From: Neomesorhizobium albiziae
Lineage (GTDB): Bacteria > Pseudomonadota > Alphaproteobacteria > Rhizobiales > Rhizobiaceae
Direction: 5' to 3'
Assembly (NCBI RefSeq): GCF_900114255.1
Contig: NZ_FOSL01000013.1
Location: 1 to 64,000 of the forward strand
DNA length: 64,000 nucleotides
The position numbers and the translations under genes are program-made. Of the stretch, positions 25,734 through 34,528 are shown piece by piece (the stretch's first letter is position 1; every line of letters begins with the position of its first letter). The notes below the pieces were generated by a model that worked only from the letters and a program-made list of their open reading frames with translations, was not told the origin of the DNA and did no database searches.

Positions 25734-27026
25734 ATGGCGATATTCTTGCGGCAGTCAGACCCGGATTTCGAACGCCAGTTCCAGGAATTTCTCGGCACCA
25801 AGCGCGAAGCCTCGCCGGAAGTCGACGCAACCGTCCGGCAGATCATCGCCGACGTGCGCCAGCGCGGCGACGCGGCATTGAAGGAGCTGACGCTCAAATT
25901 CGACCGCGCCGACCTCGACCGGATCGGCATGGCGGTGACGCCGGCAGAGATTGCCGCCGCCTATGAGGGCGCCGACCAAGAAACCGTGGCGGCCCTGAGA
26001 TTCGCGCGCGACCGCATCCATGCGCATCACGCGCGGCAGATGCCGAAGGACGACCGCTACGTCGACCCGATCGGCGTCGAACTAGGCTCGCGCTGGACAG
26101 CGGTCGAGGCGGTAGGGCTTTACGTGCCGGGCGGGCTCGCCAGCTATCCGAGTTCGGTGCTGATGAATGCGGTGCCGGCAAAGGTCGCCGGCGTCGAGCG
26201 CATGGTGATGGTGGTGCCGCCGACCGGCGGCGGCATCGACCCGCTGGTGCTGATCGCCGCCGACATCGCCGGCATCACCGAGATCTACCGCGTCGGCGGC
26301 GCCCAGGCGATCGCCGCCCTTGCCTACGGAACCGAAACGATCCGCCCGGTGTCGAAGATCGTCGGCCCCGGCAACGCCTATGTCGCCGCCGCTAAGCGCC
26401 AGGTATTCGGCGCCGTTGGCATCGACATGATCGCCGGGCCGTCGGAGGTGCTGGTGGTCGCCGACAATGGCAACGATCCGGAATGGCTGGCCGCCGACCT
26501 TCTGGCGCAAGCCGAACATGGCATGGGGGCGCAGTCGATCCTCATCAGCGACGATGCGGATTTCGCCCGCCTGGTGGAAGCCGCGGTCGAGCGCCAATTG
26601 AAGAGCCTGCCCAAGGGAGAGCTCGCCGCGGAAAGCTGGCGCGACTTCGGCGCACTCATCGTCGTCGATTCGCTCGACGACGCCTTGCCGCTGGTCGACC
26701 GGATCGCCGCCGAGCATGTCGAACTCGCCTTCGACGATGCCGAAGCCTTCTTCGGCAGGATGCGCAACGCCGGCGCGGTGTTCATCGGCCGTCACACACC
26801 GGAGGTGATCGGCGATTATGTCGGCGGCTCCAACCACGTCTTGCCGACTGCCCGTTCGGCGCGTTTTTCTTCCGGCCTCTCCGTGCTTGATTTCGTCAAG
26901 CGCACGTCCGTGCTGAAGCTCGGGCCCGAACAGTTGCGCCAGTTGGCCCCGGCGGCGATCGCGCTCGCCAAGGCGGAAGGGCTCGAGGCGCACGGACGCT
27001 CCGTCGCGATCCGGCTGAATATGTAG
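25734..27026 (+). CDS. hisD: HisD, histidinol dehydrogenase
   Basis: A 430-residue enzyme catalysing the last two steps of histidine synthesis (L-histidinol to L-histidine, two NAD+, zinc-dependent). Family motifs are abundant: GLYVPGGLASYPSSVLMN, VGPGNAYVAAAK, DMIAGPSE, the zinc/active-site segment QAEHG and the C-terminal YVGGSNHVLPT. The start is the ATG two bases after the DUF2948 gene, which leaves the usual family length. Confidence 0.97.
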   Translation: MAIFLRQSDPDFERQFQEFLGTKREASPEVDATVRQIIADVRQRGDAALKELTLKFDRADLDRIGMAVTPAEIAAAYEGADQETVAALRFARDRIHAHHARQMPKDDRYVDPIGVELGSRWTAVEAVGLYVPGGLASYPSSVLMNAVPAKVAGVERMVMVVPPTGGGIDPLVLIAADIAGITEIYRVGGAQAIAALAYGTETIRPVSKIVGPGNAYVAAAKRQVFGAVGIDMIAGPSEVLVVADNGNDPEWLAADLLAQAEHGMGAQSILISDDADFARLVEAAVERQLKSLPKGELAAESWRDFGALIVVDSLDDALPLVDRIAAEHVELAFDDAEAFFGRMRNAGAVFIGRHTPEVIGDYVGGSNHVLPTARSARFSSGLSVLDFVKRTSVLKLGPEQLRQLAPAAIALAKAEGLEAHGRSVAIRLNM

Positions 27027-27032
27027 GCGGCG

Positions 27033-27518
27033 ATGGCGAAGAGCGGCTCCGACCATGCAAAACTGATCGACGTCCAGCTGGACGAATCGATCGGCCGGTC
27101 GACGCCCGACGTCGAGCACGAGCGCGCCGTCGCCATCTTCGACCTGATCGAGGAAAACAGCTTCGCCCCGGTCAACGACGCGGGTAGCGGCCCCTACCGG
27201 CTTAAACTGTCGCTGATCGATGCCCGCCTGGTGTTTGCCATCTCGCGCGAGAACGGCGAGGACGTGGTGACGCACATCCTGTCGCTCACCCCCTTTCGGC
27301 GCATCGTGAAGGACTATTTCATGATCTGCGAAAGCTATTACGACGCCATCCGGTCCTCGACGCCGAGCCATATCGAGGCGATCGACATGGGACGGCGCGG
27401 CCTCCACAACGAAGGCTCGCAGACGCTGATGGACCGGCTCGCCGGCAAGGTCGAGATCGACTTCGACACCGCGCGCCGCCTGTTCACGCTGGTCTACGTC
27501 CTGCACTGGCGCGGCTGA
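27033..27518 (+). CDS. UPF0262 family protein
   Basis: A 161-residue soluble protein. Motifs such as [16 protein letters not shown] and [18 protein letters not shown] place it in UPF0262, which is restricted largely to alphaproteobacteria and regularly follows hisD. The function is unknown. It starts six bases after the hisD stop and is followed five bases later by the phosphatase gene, so the three form an operon. Confidence 0.9.
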   Translation: MAKSGSDHAKLIDVQLDESIGRSTPDVEHERAVAIFDLIEENSFAPVNDAGSGPYRLKLSLIDARLVFAISRENGEDVVTHILSLTPFRRIVKDYFMICESYYDAIRSSTPSHIEAIDMGRRGLHNEGSQTLMDRLAGKVEIDFDTARRLFTLVYVLHWRG

Positions 27519-27523
27519 GCTGA

Positions 27524-27973
27524 ATGGCGGACGGCCGGGAGCAGCCCCAGGCGGAAATACCGAGATCGGTGCTGTTCATGTGCGGCATGAACGCGGTGCG
27601 CTCTCCTATGGCCGAAATCCTGGCGCGGCAGGTGCTTCCAGCCACCACCTTCGTTGCTTCGGCGGGTGTGCGGGCGGGCGAACGCGACCCGTTCGTCGAT
27701 GCTGTTCTGGCCGAGGAAGGGCTGTCGCTCGACAGCCGGCAGCCAAGGACCATCGACGACCTGGAAGACAATTATTTCGACCTGGTCGTGACTCTGGCGC
27801 CGGAAGCGCACCACGCCGCACTGGAACTGACGCGCGCGATGGCAGTCGATGTCGAATATTGGCCGACAGCGGACCCGACCACCGCCACCGGAACGCGCGA
27901 GCAAATCATGGCGGCCTACCGCGACGTGCGCGAACGGCTGAAAGCGCGCATAGGCAAGCGATTCGGCCTGTAA
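27524..27973 (+). CDS. Low-molecular-weight phosphotyrosine phosphatase family protein
   Basis: A 149-residue protein with the CX5R phosphate loop Cys20-GMNAV-Arg26 followed by Ser (VLFMCGMNAVRSPMAE). This is the signature of LMW phosphatases and thioredoxin-type arsenate reductases. The usual C-terminal acid may be the Asp in WPTADPT. It is probably a phosphatase acting in the cytoplasm on an unknown substrate. Arsenate reduction is less likely given the housekeeping context. Confidence 0.82.
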   Translation: MADGREQPQAEIPRSVLFMCGMNAVRSPMAEILARQVLPATTFVASAGVRAGERDPFVDAVLAEEGLSLDSRQPRTIDDLEDNYFDLVVTLAPEAHHAALELTRAMAVDVEYWPTADPTTATGTREQIMAAYRDVRERLKARIGKRFGL

Positions 27974-28086
27974 ATAGAGGCAGGACAACCGAAGAATAAG
28001 CGTGTTCACAAAGAACACATAATCATATAGGTTCCGCGCCAATTCCGGCACGAGAGCCGGAGAGACAATCCAAACAAAGGTATCGA

Positions 28087-28305
28087 ATGCCGAAGGAAGA
28101 AGTCCTAGAATTTCCGGGTATCGTGACGGAGCTGCTGCCCAACGCGATGTTCCGGGTAAAACTCGAAAATGAACACGAAATCATCGCCCATACGGCCGGT
28201 CGCATGCGCAAGAACCGTATCCGCGTTCTCACCGGCGACAAGGTTCTCGTCGAAATGACGCCATACGACCTATCCAAGGGCCGTATCACCTACCGCTTCA
28301 AGTAG
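28087..28305 (+). CDS. infA: InfA, translation initiation factor IF-1
   Basis: A 72-residue S1/OB-fold protein with the standard IF-1 sequence ([26 protein letters not shown] end). It binds the ribosomal A site during initiation. An inverted repeat GTGTTC/GAACAC at 28002-28018 lies upstream and may belong to its promoter region. Confidence 0.98.
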   Translation: MPKEEVLEFPGIVTELLPNAMFRVKLENEHEIIAHTAGRMRKNRIRVLTGDKVLVEMTPYDLSKGRITYRFK

Positions 28306-28343
28306 GCGGCCGCGCTCGCTGCCGACAGGATCCATCGACCGCC

Positions 28344-28973
28344 ATGAGTGTCCTCCAGAAGCTGGTGCTTGCCTCAGGGTCGCCGCGCCGGATCGAACTA
28401 CTGCAGCAGGCCGGCATCGAGCCGGAGCGGCTTTTCCCTGCCGACATCGACGAAACGCCGCTGAAGGCCGAGCATCCGCGTTCGCTTGCCAAGAGGCTCT
28501 CGCGAGGTAAGGCCGAAAAAGCCTTCGAGGCGCTGAAAACCGATGCCGAGGCAGCAGGATCGTTTGTTCTTGCTGCCGATACGGTGGTGGCGGTGGGACG
28601 CCGTATCCTGCCCAAGGCGGAAATGATCGACGAGGCGTCCAACTGCCTGCGCCTTTTGTCGGGACGCTCGCACCGCGTCTATTCGGGCATCTGCCTGGTG
28701 ACGCCGGCCGGCAAGGTGCGCCAGAAGCTGGTGGAGACGCGTGTGCGTTTCAAGCGCCTGTCGCGCGACGAGATGGAAGCCTATCTCGCGTCGGGCGAAT
28801 GGCGCGGCAAGGCTGGCGGATACGCCGTGCAGGGACTTGCCGGCGCGTTCGTGGTCAAGCTTGTCGGTTCCTATACCAATGTGGTGGGGCTGCCGCTCTA
28901 CGAAACCGTCGGCCTTCTGACCGGCGAGGGTTTCGCTGTGCATTTCAACTGGCTTTCCGGCGCGAAAACCTGA
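28344..28973 (+). CDS. maf: Maf-like nucleotide pyrophosphatase
   Basis: A 209-residue Maf/HAM1-superfamily protein. [18 protein letters not shown] is the Maf signature and [12 protein letters not shown] contains the catalytic Asp. These enzymes hydrolyse non-canonical or modified nucleoside triphosphates and can affect septum formation. It follows infA by 38 bases, a conserved order in rhizobia. Confidence 0.93.
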   Translation: MSVLQKLVLASGSPRRIELLQQAGIEPERLFPADIDETPLKAEHPRSLAKRLSRGKAEKAFEALKTDAEAAGSFVLAADTVVAVGRRILPKAEMIDEASNCLRLLSGRSHRVYSGICLVTPAGKVRQKLVETRVRFKRLSRDEMEAYLASGEWRGKAGGYAVQGLAGAFVVKLVGSYTNVVGLPLYETVGLLTGEGFAVHFNWLSGAKT

Positions 28974-29049
28974 CCTATCTTCCGGCAAAACCATAATCTG
29001 CTTCGGAAACGGTTCCCCGTCTTCCGGGTCATGGCCTGGATATCCAGCA

Positions 29050-29265
29050 ATGAAGCAATCCGCGAAAGTCACGCCCCTTCGCCCGAAGCACCCTTGCCCG
29101 ATCTGCGGCAAGGCTTCGGTGCGCGACATCTACCCGTTCTGTTCGGCCCGCTGCAAGGACATCGACCTCAACCGCTGGCTCTCCGGCAGTTATGCGATAC
29201 CGGTGCGTGACGACGAAGAAGAGATCGACGGCGGCTCCAAGCGCGACAGCAATCCGGCAAACTAG
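29050..29265 (+). CDS. yacG: YacG, DNA gyrase inhibitor zinc protein
   Basis: A 71-residue protein with four zinc-ligand cysteines: Cys16 and Cys19 (CPIC) and Cys31 and Cys35 (CSARC), followed by [10 protein letters not shown]. The family binds GyrB and inhibits gyrase. The tail is acidic. It closes the infA-maf-yacG block. Confidence 0.93.
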   Translation: MKQSAKVTPLRPKHPCPICGKASVRDIYPFCSARCKDIDLNRWLSGSYAIPVRDDEEEIDGGSKRDSNPAN

Positions 29266-29318
29266 AAGCCATGCCTGGAGTCCGGGCTTGGCTGGTATAT
29301 CTTCAGGGCTTTGCGCCG

Positions 29319-29340
29319 CCGGCGGCTGGCCGCCGGTTTT
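29319..29340 (+). terminator. Rho-independent terminator of the infA-maf-yacG block
   Basis: CCGGCGG-CTGG-CCGCCGG is a perfect seven-base GC stem with a four-base loop followed directly by TTTT, 53 bases after the yacG stop. The rest of the stretch up to the tRNA-Phe (to 29578) shows no gene; it must carry the tRNA promoter. Confidence 0.85.
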
Positions 29341-29578
29341 CGCTCTCCAGCAATTTTTTCATTCAAAAATAAACACTTAGGGTAGAAAATTGCCTCCGCG
29401 TTGTGCCATCCCGCCATCACAGTGAGGTGCGCGCATTTTGCCACGGCGATTCCGTCACCAAAATGGGTGGAGGTGGCTGGACAGCCCGGATTCTCGTGCT
29501 ATAACCCACGCGCTTTCGGGCGGTGGCGCAGCGCCGCTGCAGGTCGGGATACCAACCCGAGCGTTCGAAAGACGGTAT

Positions 29579-29654
<76 letters not shown>

Positions 29655-29853
29655 TCTTCTTCTATCTCACGCCAGTTCGCTTCGCTCACGGCTCCGATGG
29701 GGCGGCCTGAACGGCCGACGGGCAGTCGCCCTTGCGAACCCTTCGAGTTCGAATATGCGCCGCTCAGGCGCACCAAATTTTACACTAAATGAAACTTCAA
29801 ACCGCCCGAAACCAGAGCGAACTGCTGGCGCAGCCCGGCTGGCGCGGCCGGCG

Positions 29854-30549
29854 TCAAACGGTCAGGAATTTCCGGACGTCGGGCCTATCGAGATCCGAAG
29901 CCGGCCCGGTGTGCACGATCTGGCCGCGGTCCATGATGTTGACCTCGTCGGCGAGTTCGCGGCAAAAATCGAGATACTGTTCGACAAGAAGCACGGCGAT
30001 CCCGGCGGTGTCGCGCAAATAGCGTATGGCGCGGCCGATATCCTTGATGATCGACGGCTGGATGCCTTCGGTCGGCTCGTCGAGCACCAAAAGCTTCGGC
30101 CGCATCACCAACGCGCGCCCGATGGCCAACTGTTGCTGCTGGCCGCCGGAAAGATCGCCGCCGCGTCGGCCAAGCATCTGCTTTAGCACCGGAAACAGCT
30201 CGAACACATGCGGCGGCACATTGCGGTCGACGCGCTTGAGCGGCGCAAACCCGGACTCCAGGTTTTCGCGCACCGTCAGCAGCGGAAATATCTCGCGGCC
30301 CTGCGGTACGAATGCGATGCCCGACCGGGCGCGATCATACGCCGCGCTCCGGTCGAGCGCCTTCCCCTCGAAGGCTATGCTTCCCGATGTCAGCCGATGA
30401 TGGCCGGCGATCGATTTCATCAAACTGGTTTTGCCCACGCCGTTGCGACCGAGCACGCAGGTGATCTTCGCCGCATCCGCCTTGAGCGACACGCCGCGCA
30501 GCGCCTGGGCCGCGCCATAGTGGAGGGTGGCGTCGGTCACCTCAAGCAT
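29854..30549 (-). CDS. urtE: UrtE, urea ABC transporter ATP-binding protein
   Basis: A 231-residue ABC ATPase of the branched-chain amino acid/urea class (LivF-like). Walker A is GRNGVGKTS, the signature is LSGGQQQQLAIGRALV and Walker B is LLVLDEPTEGIQPS. PTEGIQPSIIKDIG is characteristic of UrtE. A start 11 codons upstream is possible, but the chosen ATG matches family N-termini (MLEVTDATLHYG). It is the last gene of urtABCDE and is separated from urtD by 186 bases that hold a palindromic repeat. Confidence 0.93.
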   Translation of the reverse strand: MLEVTDATLHYGAAQALRGVSLKADAAKITCVLGRNGVGKTSLMKSIAGHHRLTSGSIAFEGKALDRSAAYDRARSGIAFVPQGREIFPLLTVRENLESGFAPLKRVDRNVPPHVFELFPVLKQMLGRRGGDLSGGQQQQLAIGRALVMRPKLLVLDEPTEGIQPSIIKDIGRAIRYLRDTAGIAVLLVEQYLDFCRELADEVNIMDRGQIVHTGPASDLDRPDVRKFLTV

Positions 30550-30574
30550 GGCTGGCAATCCTGAAACCTGGTCC

Positions 30575-30627
30575 CCCTGCACCCCCGGGGACGGGGGTGG
30601 CCGACCTTCTGGCAGGCCAGAGGGGGT
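30575..30627. repeat. GC-rich double-hairpin intergenic repeat between urtD and urtE
   Basis: Two adjacent hairpins. CACCCCCG-GGGA-CGGGGGTG (30580-30599) has perfect eight-base arms and a GNRA-type tetraloop. CCTTCTGGC-AG-GCCAGAGGG (30605-30624) has nine-base arms with one wobble pair. This pattern resembles a palindromic element I recall as scattered through Mesorhizobium intergenic DNA. Inside the operon it could influence urtE message stability or level. Confidence 0.55.
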
Positions 30628-30735
30628 TCGTGAAAACTCTGATTGCGCGCGTGAACCGGGCGAACAGGCGCCCTGCCCCGCCCGAGGCGGCCGCCTCCAC
30701 CTGAAATCTGTTCAAATCCACACGCCACCACATGC

Positions 30736-31482
30736 CTAGCGCCCCAGATAGACTTCAACGACGCGCTCGTCGGCTGACACGAAATCCAGCGTACCTTCCG
30801 ACAGCACCGAGCCTTCATGCAAACAGGTGACCTTGACGCCGAGCTCGCGAACAAAATGCATGTCGTGTTCGACCACGATGACCGAATGCTCGCGGGCGAT
30901 GTCCTTGAGAAGCCGCGCCGTTTCTTCGGTCTCGGCGTCGGTCATGCCGGCTACCGGCTCGTCGACCAGCAGAAGCTTCGGGTCTTGCGCCAGAAGCATG
31001 CCGATCTCCAGCCATTGCTTCTGGCCGTGCGAAAGGTTTGCCGCGAGATCGCCCCGCCGGTCGCCCAGCCGCGTGATGCCCAGGATGTCATCGATGCGGC
31101 AGTTTTCTTCAGCCGAGCGGCGATGGAAAAGTGCCGGAAAGATCGAGCGCGGCCCTTTGAGTGAAAGCAGAAGGTTGTCCTCCACCGAATGGCTTTCGAA
31201 GACGGTCGGCTTCTGGAACTTGCGGCCGATACCCATCATGGCAATCTCCGCCTCGTCGTGGCGGGTGAGATCGATGTCGCCGTCGAAAAAGACCTCGCCG
31301 CTGTCTGGCCGTGTCTTGCCCGTGACGATGTCCATCATCGTCGTCTTGCCGGCACCGTTGGGTCCGATGATGGCGCGCATCTCGCCGCGATCGAGCACCA
31401 GAGAAAGGTCGTTGATCGCGCGGAACCCGTCGAAAGAGACCGACACGCCGTCGAGGTAAAGGATGGTGTTTCCCCGGCTCAT
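30736..31482 (-). CDS. urtD: UrtD, urea ABC transporter ATP-binding protein
   Basis: A 248-residue LivG-like ATPase. Walker A is GPNGAGKTT, followed by the DIVTGKTRPDSGEVFFDGD region. The signature is NLSHGQKQWLEIGMLLAQ, with SHGQ as usual in this class, and Walker B is LLLVDEPVAGMTDAE. It pairs with UrtE to energise urea import. It begins three bases after the urtC stop. Confidence 0.94.
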   Translation of the reverse strand: MSRGNTILYLDGVSVSFDGFRAINDLSLVLDRGEMRAIIGPNGAGKTTMMDIVTGKTRPDSGEVFFDGDIDLTRHDEAEIAMMGIGRKFQKPTVFESHSVEDNLLLSLKGPRSIFPALFHRRSAEENCRIDDILGITRLGDRRGDLAANLSHGQKQWLEIGMLLAQDPKLLLVDEPVAGMTDAETEETARLLKDIAREHSVIVVEHDMHFVRELGVKVTCLHEGSVLSEGTLDFVSADERVVEVYLGR

Positions 31483-31485
31483 CGT

Positions 31486-32712
31486 TCACTCCGCCGGTTG
31501 TGGTTCTGGTAAGCCCGGCTCGTCTTTCCAGCCGCTGACCTTGTCGGACGAGACCCGAACGATCGCGGGCGGTTCCGCCGGCGGCGGCGATGCTTCCGCC
31601 GAAGCGGCATGGCGGACCTTCGTGTAGCTCCGCCACTGATCCCACATGCCGACGATGCCTTTCGGCAGGAACAGCGTGACTGCAACGAACAGGCCACCGA
31701 GCGCGAAGAGCCAGAGTTCCGGCAAGGCACCCGTGAACCAGCTCTTGCCGGTGTTCACGAGGATGGCCCCTATGATGGGACCGACAATGGTGCCGCGACC
31801 GCCGATGGCCGTCCAGATGACAACCTCGATCGAATTGGCGGGGTCGAACTCGCCCGGGTTGATGATGCCGACCTGCGGCACGTAAAGCGCGCCGGCGATG
31901 CCCGCCATCACCGCCGAGACCGTAAAGGCAAAGAGCTTCACGTTCTCAGCCCGCCAGCCGAGGAAGCGGGTGCGGCTTTCGGCGTCGCGCACGGCCATCA
32001 GCAGCTTGCCGTATTTGGAGCCGACGATCCGCCAGGTGACGAAGACTGCAAGCGCCAGCGCCAGCGCGGTCGCGGCAAACAGCGCGGAGCGCGTGCTGCT
32101 CGCCTGCACGTTGAAGCCCAGAATGTCCTTGAAATCGGTGAGGCCGTTGTTGCCGCCAAACCCCATGTCGTTTCGGAAGAAGGCAAGCAGCAGCGCATAG
32201 GTCATCGCCTGGGTGATGATCGAGAGATAAACGCCGGTGACCCTGGAGCGGAAGGCGAACCAGCCGAAGACGAAGGCCAGCAGTCCAGGCACCAGCATCA
32301 CCATCAGGGCGGCGAACCAGAATTGGTCGAAACCGTACCAGAACCACGGCAGTTCCTTCCAGTTGAGGAACACCATGAAATCCGGCAACAGCGGGTTGCC
32401 GTAGACGCCGCGGTCTCCGATCTGCCGCATCAGATACATGCCCATGGCATAGCCGCCGAGCGCGAAGAAAGCTCCATGGCCGAGCGAAAGGATGCCGCAA
32501 TAGCCCCACACCAGATCGAGCGCCAAGGCGAGCAGCGCATAGCAGAGATATTTGCCGGTGAGCGCCACGATGTAGCTCGGCAAATGCAGGCCGCTTGTGG
32601 GCGGCACGGCCAGGTTCAGGATGGGCACGATCACCGCCGCTGCCAGCAGCAAGAGGATGGCGATCAGGATGCGGCGATCCGCGCCCGCGGCGAAAAAGCG
32701 GCCCGTAATCAT
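31486..32712 (-). CDS. urtC: UrtC, urea ABC transporter permease
   Basis: A 408-residue LivM-like permease with about nine or ten hydrophobic segments, the GYCGILSLGHGAFFALGGYA motif and the late GGRGTIVGPIIGAILVN motif. A hydrophilic Pro/Ala/Ser-rich tail of about 50 residues follows the last helix. The chosen ATG (MITGRFF) gives the family length. A longer frame running into the upstream gene is rejected. Confidence 0.93.
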   Translation of the reverse strand: MITGRFFAAGADRRILIAILLLLAAAVIVPILNLAVPPTSGLHLPSYIVALTGKYLCYALLALALDLVWGYCGILSLGHGAFFALGGYAMGMYLMRQIGDRGVYGNPLLPDFMVFLNWKELPWFWYGFDQFWFAALMVMLVPGLLAFVFGWFAFRSRVTGVYLSIITQAMTYALLLAFFRNDMGFGGNNGLTDFKDILGFNVQASSTRSALFAATALALALAVFVTWRIVGSKYGKLLMAVRDAESRTRFLGWRAENVKLFAFTVSAVMAGIAGALYVPQVGIINPGEFDPANSIEVVIWTAIGGRGTIVGPIIGAILVNTGKSWFTGALPELWLFALGGLFVAVTLFLPKGIVGMWDQWRSYTKVRHAASAEASPPPAEPPAIVRVSSDKVSGWKDEPGLPEPQPAE

Positions 32713-32725
32713 GCAAAGGCCCCGA

Positions 32726-34435
32726 TCATGCTTCCACCGCCCTGCCCTTGAGCGCGAACAGGCCGCGCGGGCGCTTCTGGATGAACAGAATGATGAGCAC
32801 CAGCACCAGGATTTTACCCAGCACGGCGCCGGCATAGGGTTCGAGGAACTTGTTGAGGATGCCGAGCGAGAAGGCGCCGACCAGTGTGCCCCAGAGATTG
32901 CCGACGCCGCCGAACACCACGACCATGAAGCTGTCGATGATGTAGCCCTGGCCGAGATTGGGCGACACGTTGTCGATCTGGCTGAGCGCCACCCCGGCAA
33001 TGCCGGCGATACCCGAACCCAAAGCGAATGTCAGCGCATCGACCCATGGCGTGCGTATCCCCATCGACGAGGCCATGCGCCGGTTCTGGGTAACGGCGCG
33101 CATCTGCAAGCCCCACGGCGTGCGTTTCATCACGTAGAGCAGGATGGCGAAAACCCCGAGCGAGAAGACGACGATCCACAGCCGGTTCCAGGTGATCGCC
33201 AACTGACCGATTTCGAAACCGCCTGACATCCAGGATGGATTACCGACCTCGCGGTTGGTAGGGCCGAAGATGGTGCGCACCGCCTGCTGCAGGATCAGCG
33301 ATACGCCCCAGGTGGCGAGCAGCGTTTCCAGCGGGCGGCCGTAGAGGAAGCGGATGATGCCGCGCTCGATGGCCAGTCCGACCGCACCAGCAACCAGGAA
33401 GGCGAGCGGCAGTGCGATCGCCAGCGACCAGTCGAACAAGCCGGGAAAGGAGGTACGGATGACGTTCTGCACGACGAAGGTGGTGTAGGCGCCGAGCATC
33501 ACCATCTCGCCATGGGCCATGTTGATGACGCCCATGACGCCGAACGTGATGGCGAGGCCGATCGCCGCGAGCAGCAGCACCGATCCCAGCGAGACACCGT
33601 ACCAGACGTTTTGCGCGGCATTCCAGATGGCGAGTGTTCCGGTGATGCCAGCGATGGCGCCTTCGGTGGCTTCTTTGACGGCGCCGTCTTCGGCGCCTGT
33701 TGCAAAGGCGGTGAGCAACGAAAGCGCATCGCGATCACCGCGCGCCTTGAGCACTGAGATGGCAGCGAGCTTTTCGCTTGCCGGCAGGTCGGAGACGAGG
33801 ACGGCGGAGGCGCGGGCCTGCTCGAGCTGCTTTTTGACGCTGGCGACCGCCTCGTTGAGGATCGCCGCATCGAGCGCCTCGATGGTTGCCGCATTGGGCG
33901 TCTTGAACATAGTGCGCGCGGCGGCAAGGCGGGCGGCGGGATCGGCGGAACTCAGCGTCAGTCCACCCAGGGCATCGCGGATGGTTCGCCGCAGCGTGTT
34001 GTTGACCTTGATCTTGGTAACCTCGGCTTTGGCGGCTTCGCCTGCGCCGTCGCCGTTCAATGGATCGGCGAGCAGGATGGCCTGGCCTTGCTCCTTGCCG
34101 ATGAAGACGCTCGCGTCGGCCTTGCGGAAATAGAGTTCGCCGTTTGAGAGCGCGGTCAGCGAGCGCTCGACCGACGGATCCCCGGTTGCGGCCAGTTCCC
34201 CCACGATTTGTACAGTTGCCTGGAAGTTTTTGGCTGTAGCGAATTTGGCGATGATGGTCCGCAGCGCAGCTTCGTCGGCCTGGGCTGGTGGAGAGAAATG
34301 GAAGATCAACGCCATGGCGAAGAAAAGGATGGCGAAGACATCCCTCCATGTTGTCGACCAGTGTTCGACCGAACGCCCGTCACTCGAGGAGGCGATGCGG
34401 GACAGACGTGGGCAATTTGGAACGGATTTGTTCAT
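32726..34435 (-). CDS. urtB: UrtB, urea ABC transporter permease with periplasmic N-terminal domain
   Basis: A 569-residue protein. A hydrophobic signal-like segment ending PPAQA (near residue 50) is followed by a soluble domain of about 200 residues, then a LivH-like permease (GVMGVINMAHGEMVMLGAY, the VVFGGVGNLWGTLVGA motif and about eight helices). The extra N-terminal domain is typical of UrtB and separates it from LivH. An earlier TTG start is possible. It sits between urtA and urtC, 13 bases from urtC. Confidence 0.93.
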   Translation of the reverse strand: MNKSVPNCPRLSRIASSSDGRSVEHWSTTWRDVFAILFFAMALIFHFSPPAQADEAALRTIIAKFATAKNFQATVQIVGELAATGDPSVERSLTALSNGELYFRKADASVFIGKEQGQAILLADPLNGDGAGEAAKAEVTKIKVNNTLRRTIRDALGGLTLSSADPAARLAAARTMFKTPNAATIEALDAAILNEAVASVKKQLEQARASAVLVSDLPASEKLAAISVLKARGDRDALSLLTAFATGAEDGAVKEATEGAIAGITGTLAIWNAAQNVWYGVSLGSVLLLAAIGLAITFGVMGVINMAHGEMVMLGAYTTFVVQNVIRTSFPGLFDWSLAIALPLAFLVAGAVGLAIERGIIRFLYGRPLETLLATWGVSLILQQAVRTIFGPTNREVGNPSWMSGGFEIGQLAITWNRLWIVVFSLGVFAILLYVMKRTPWGLQMRAVTQNRRMASSMGIRTPWVDALTFALGSGIAGIAGVALSQIDNVSPNLGQGYIIDSFMVVVFGGVGNLWGTLVGAFSLGILNKFLEPYAGAVLGKILVLVLIILFIQKRPRGLFALKGRAVEA

Positions 34436-34528
34436 GTCGTTTGGTTGTCGCTCAAACAAGGCTTCCGGGCGGATGGGAGAGAAATCGGCCCGGAAGCTGC
34501 GCGGTATGACGCGTTACTCAGCCACGGC

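Noticed and set aside
28002-28018. GTGTTC-ACAAA-GAACAC inverted repeat before infA as a terminator or operator
   Set aside because: The short arms lack a T tract and a matching regulator; kept only as a note in the infA entry.
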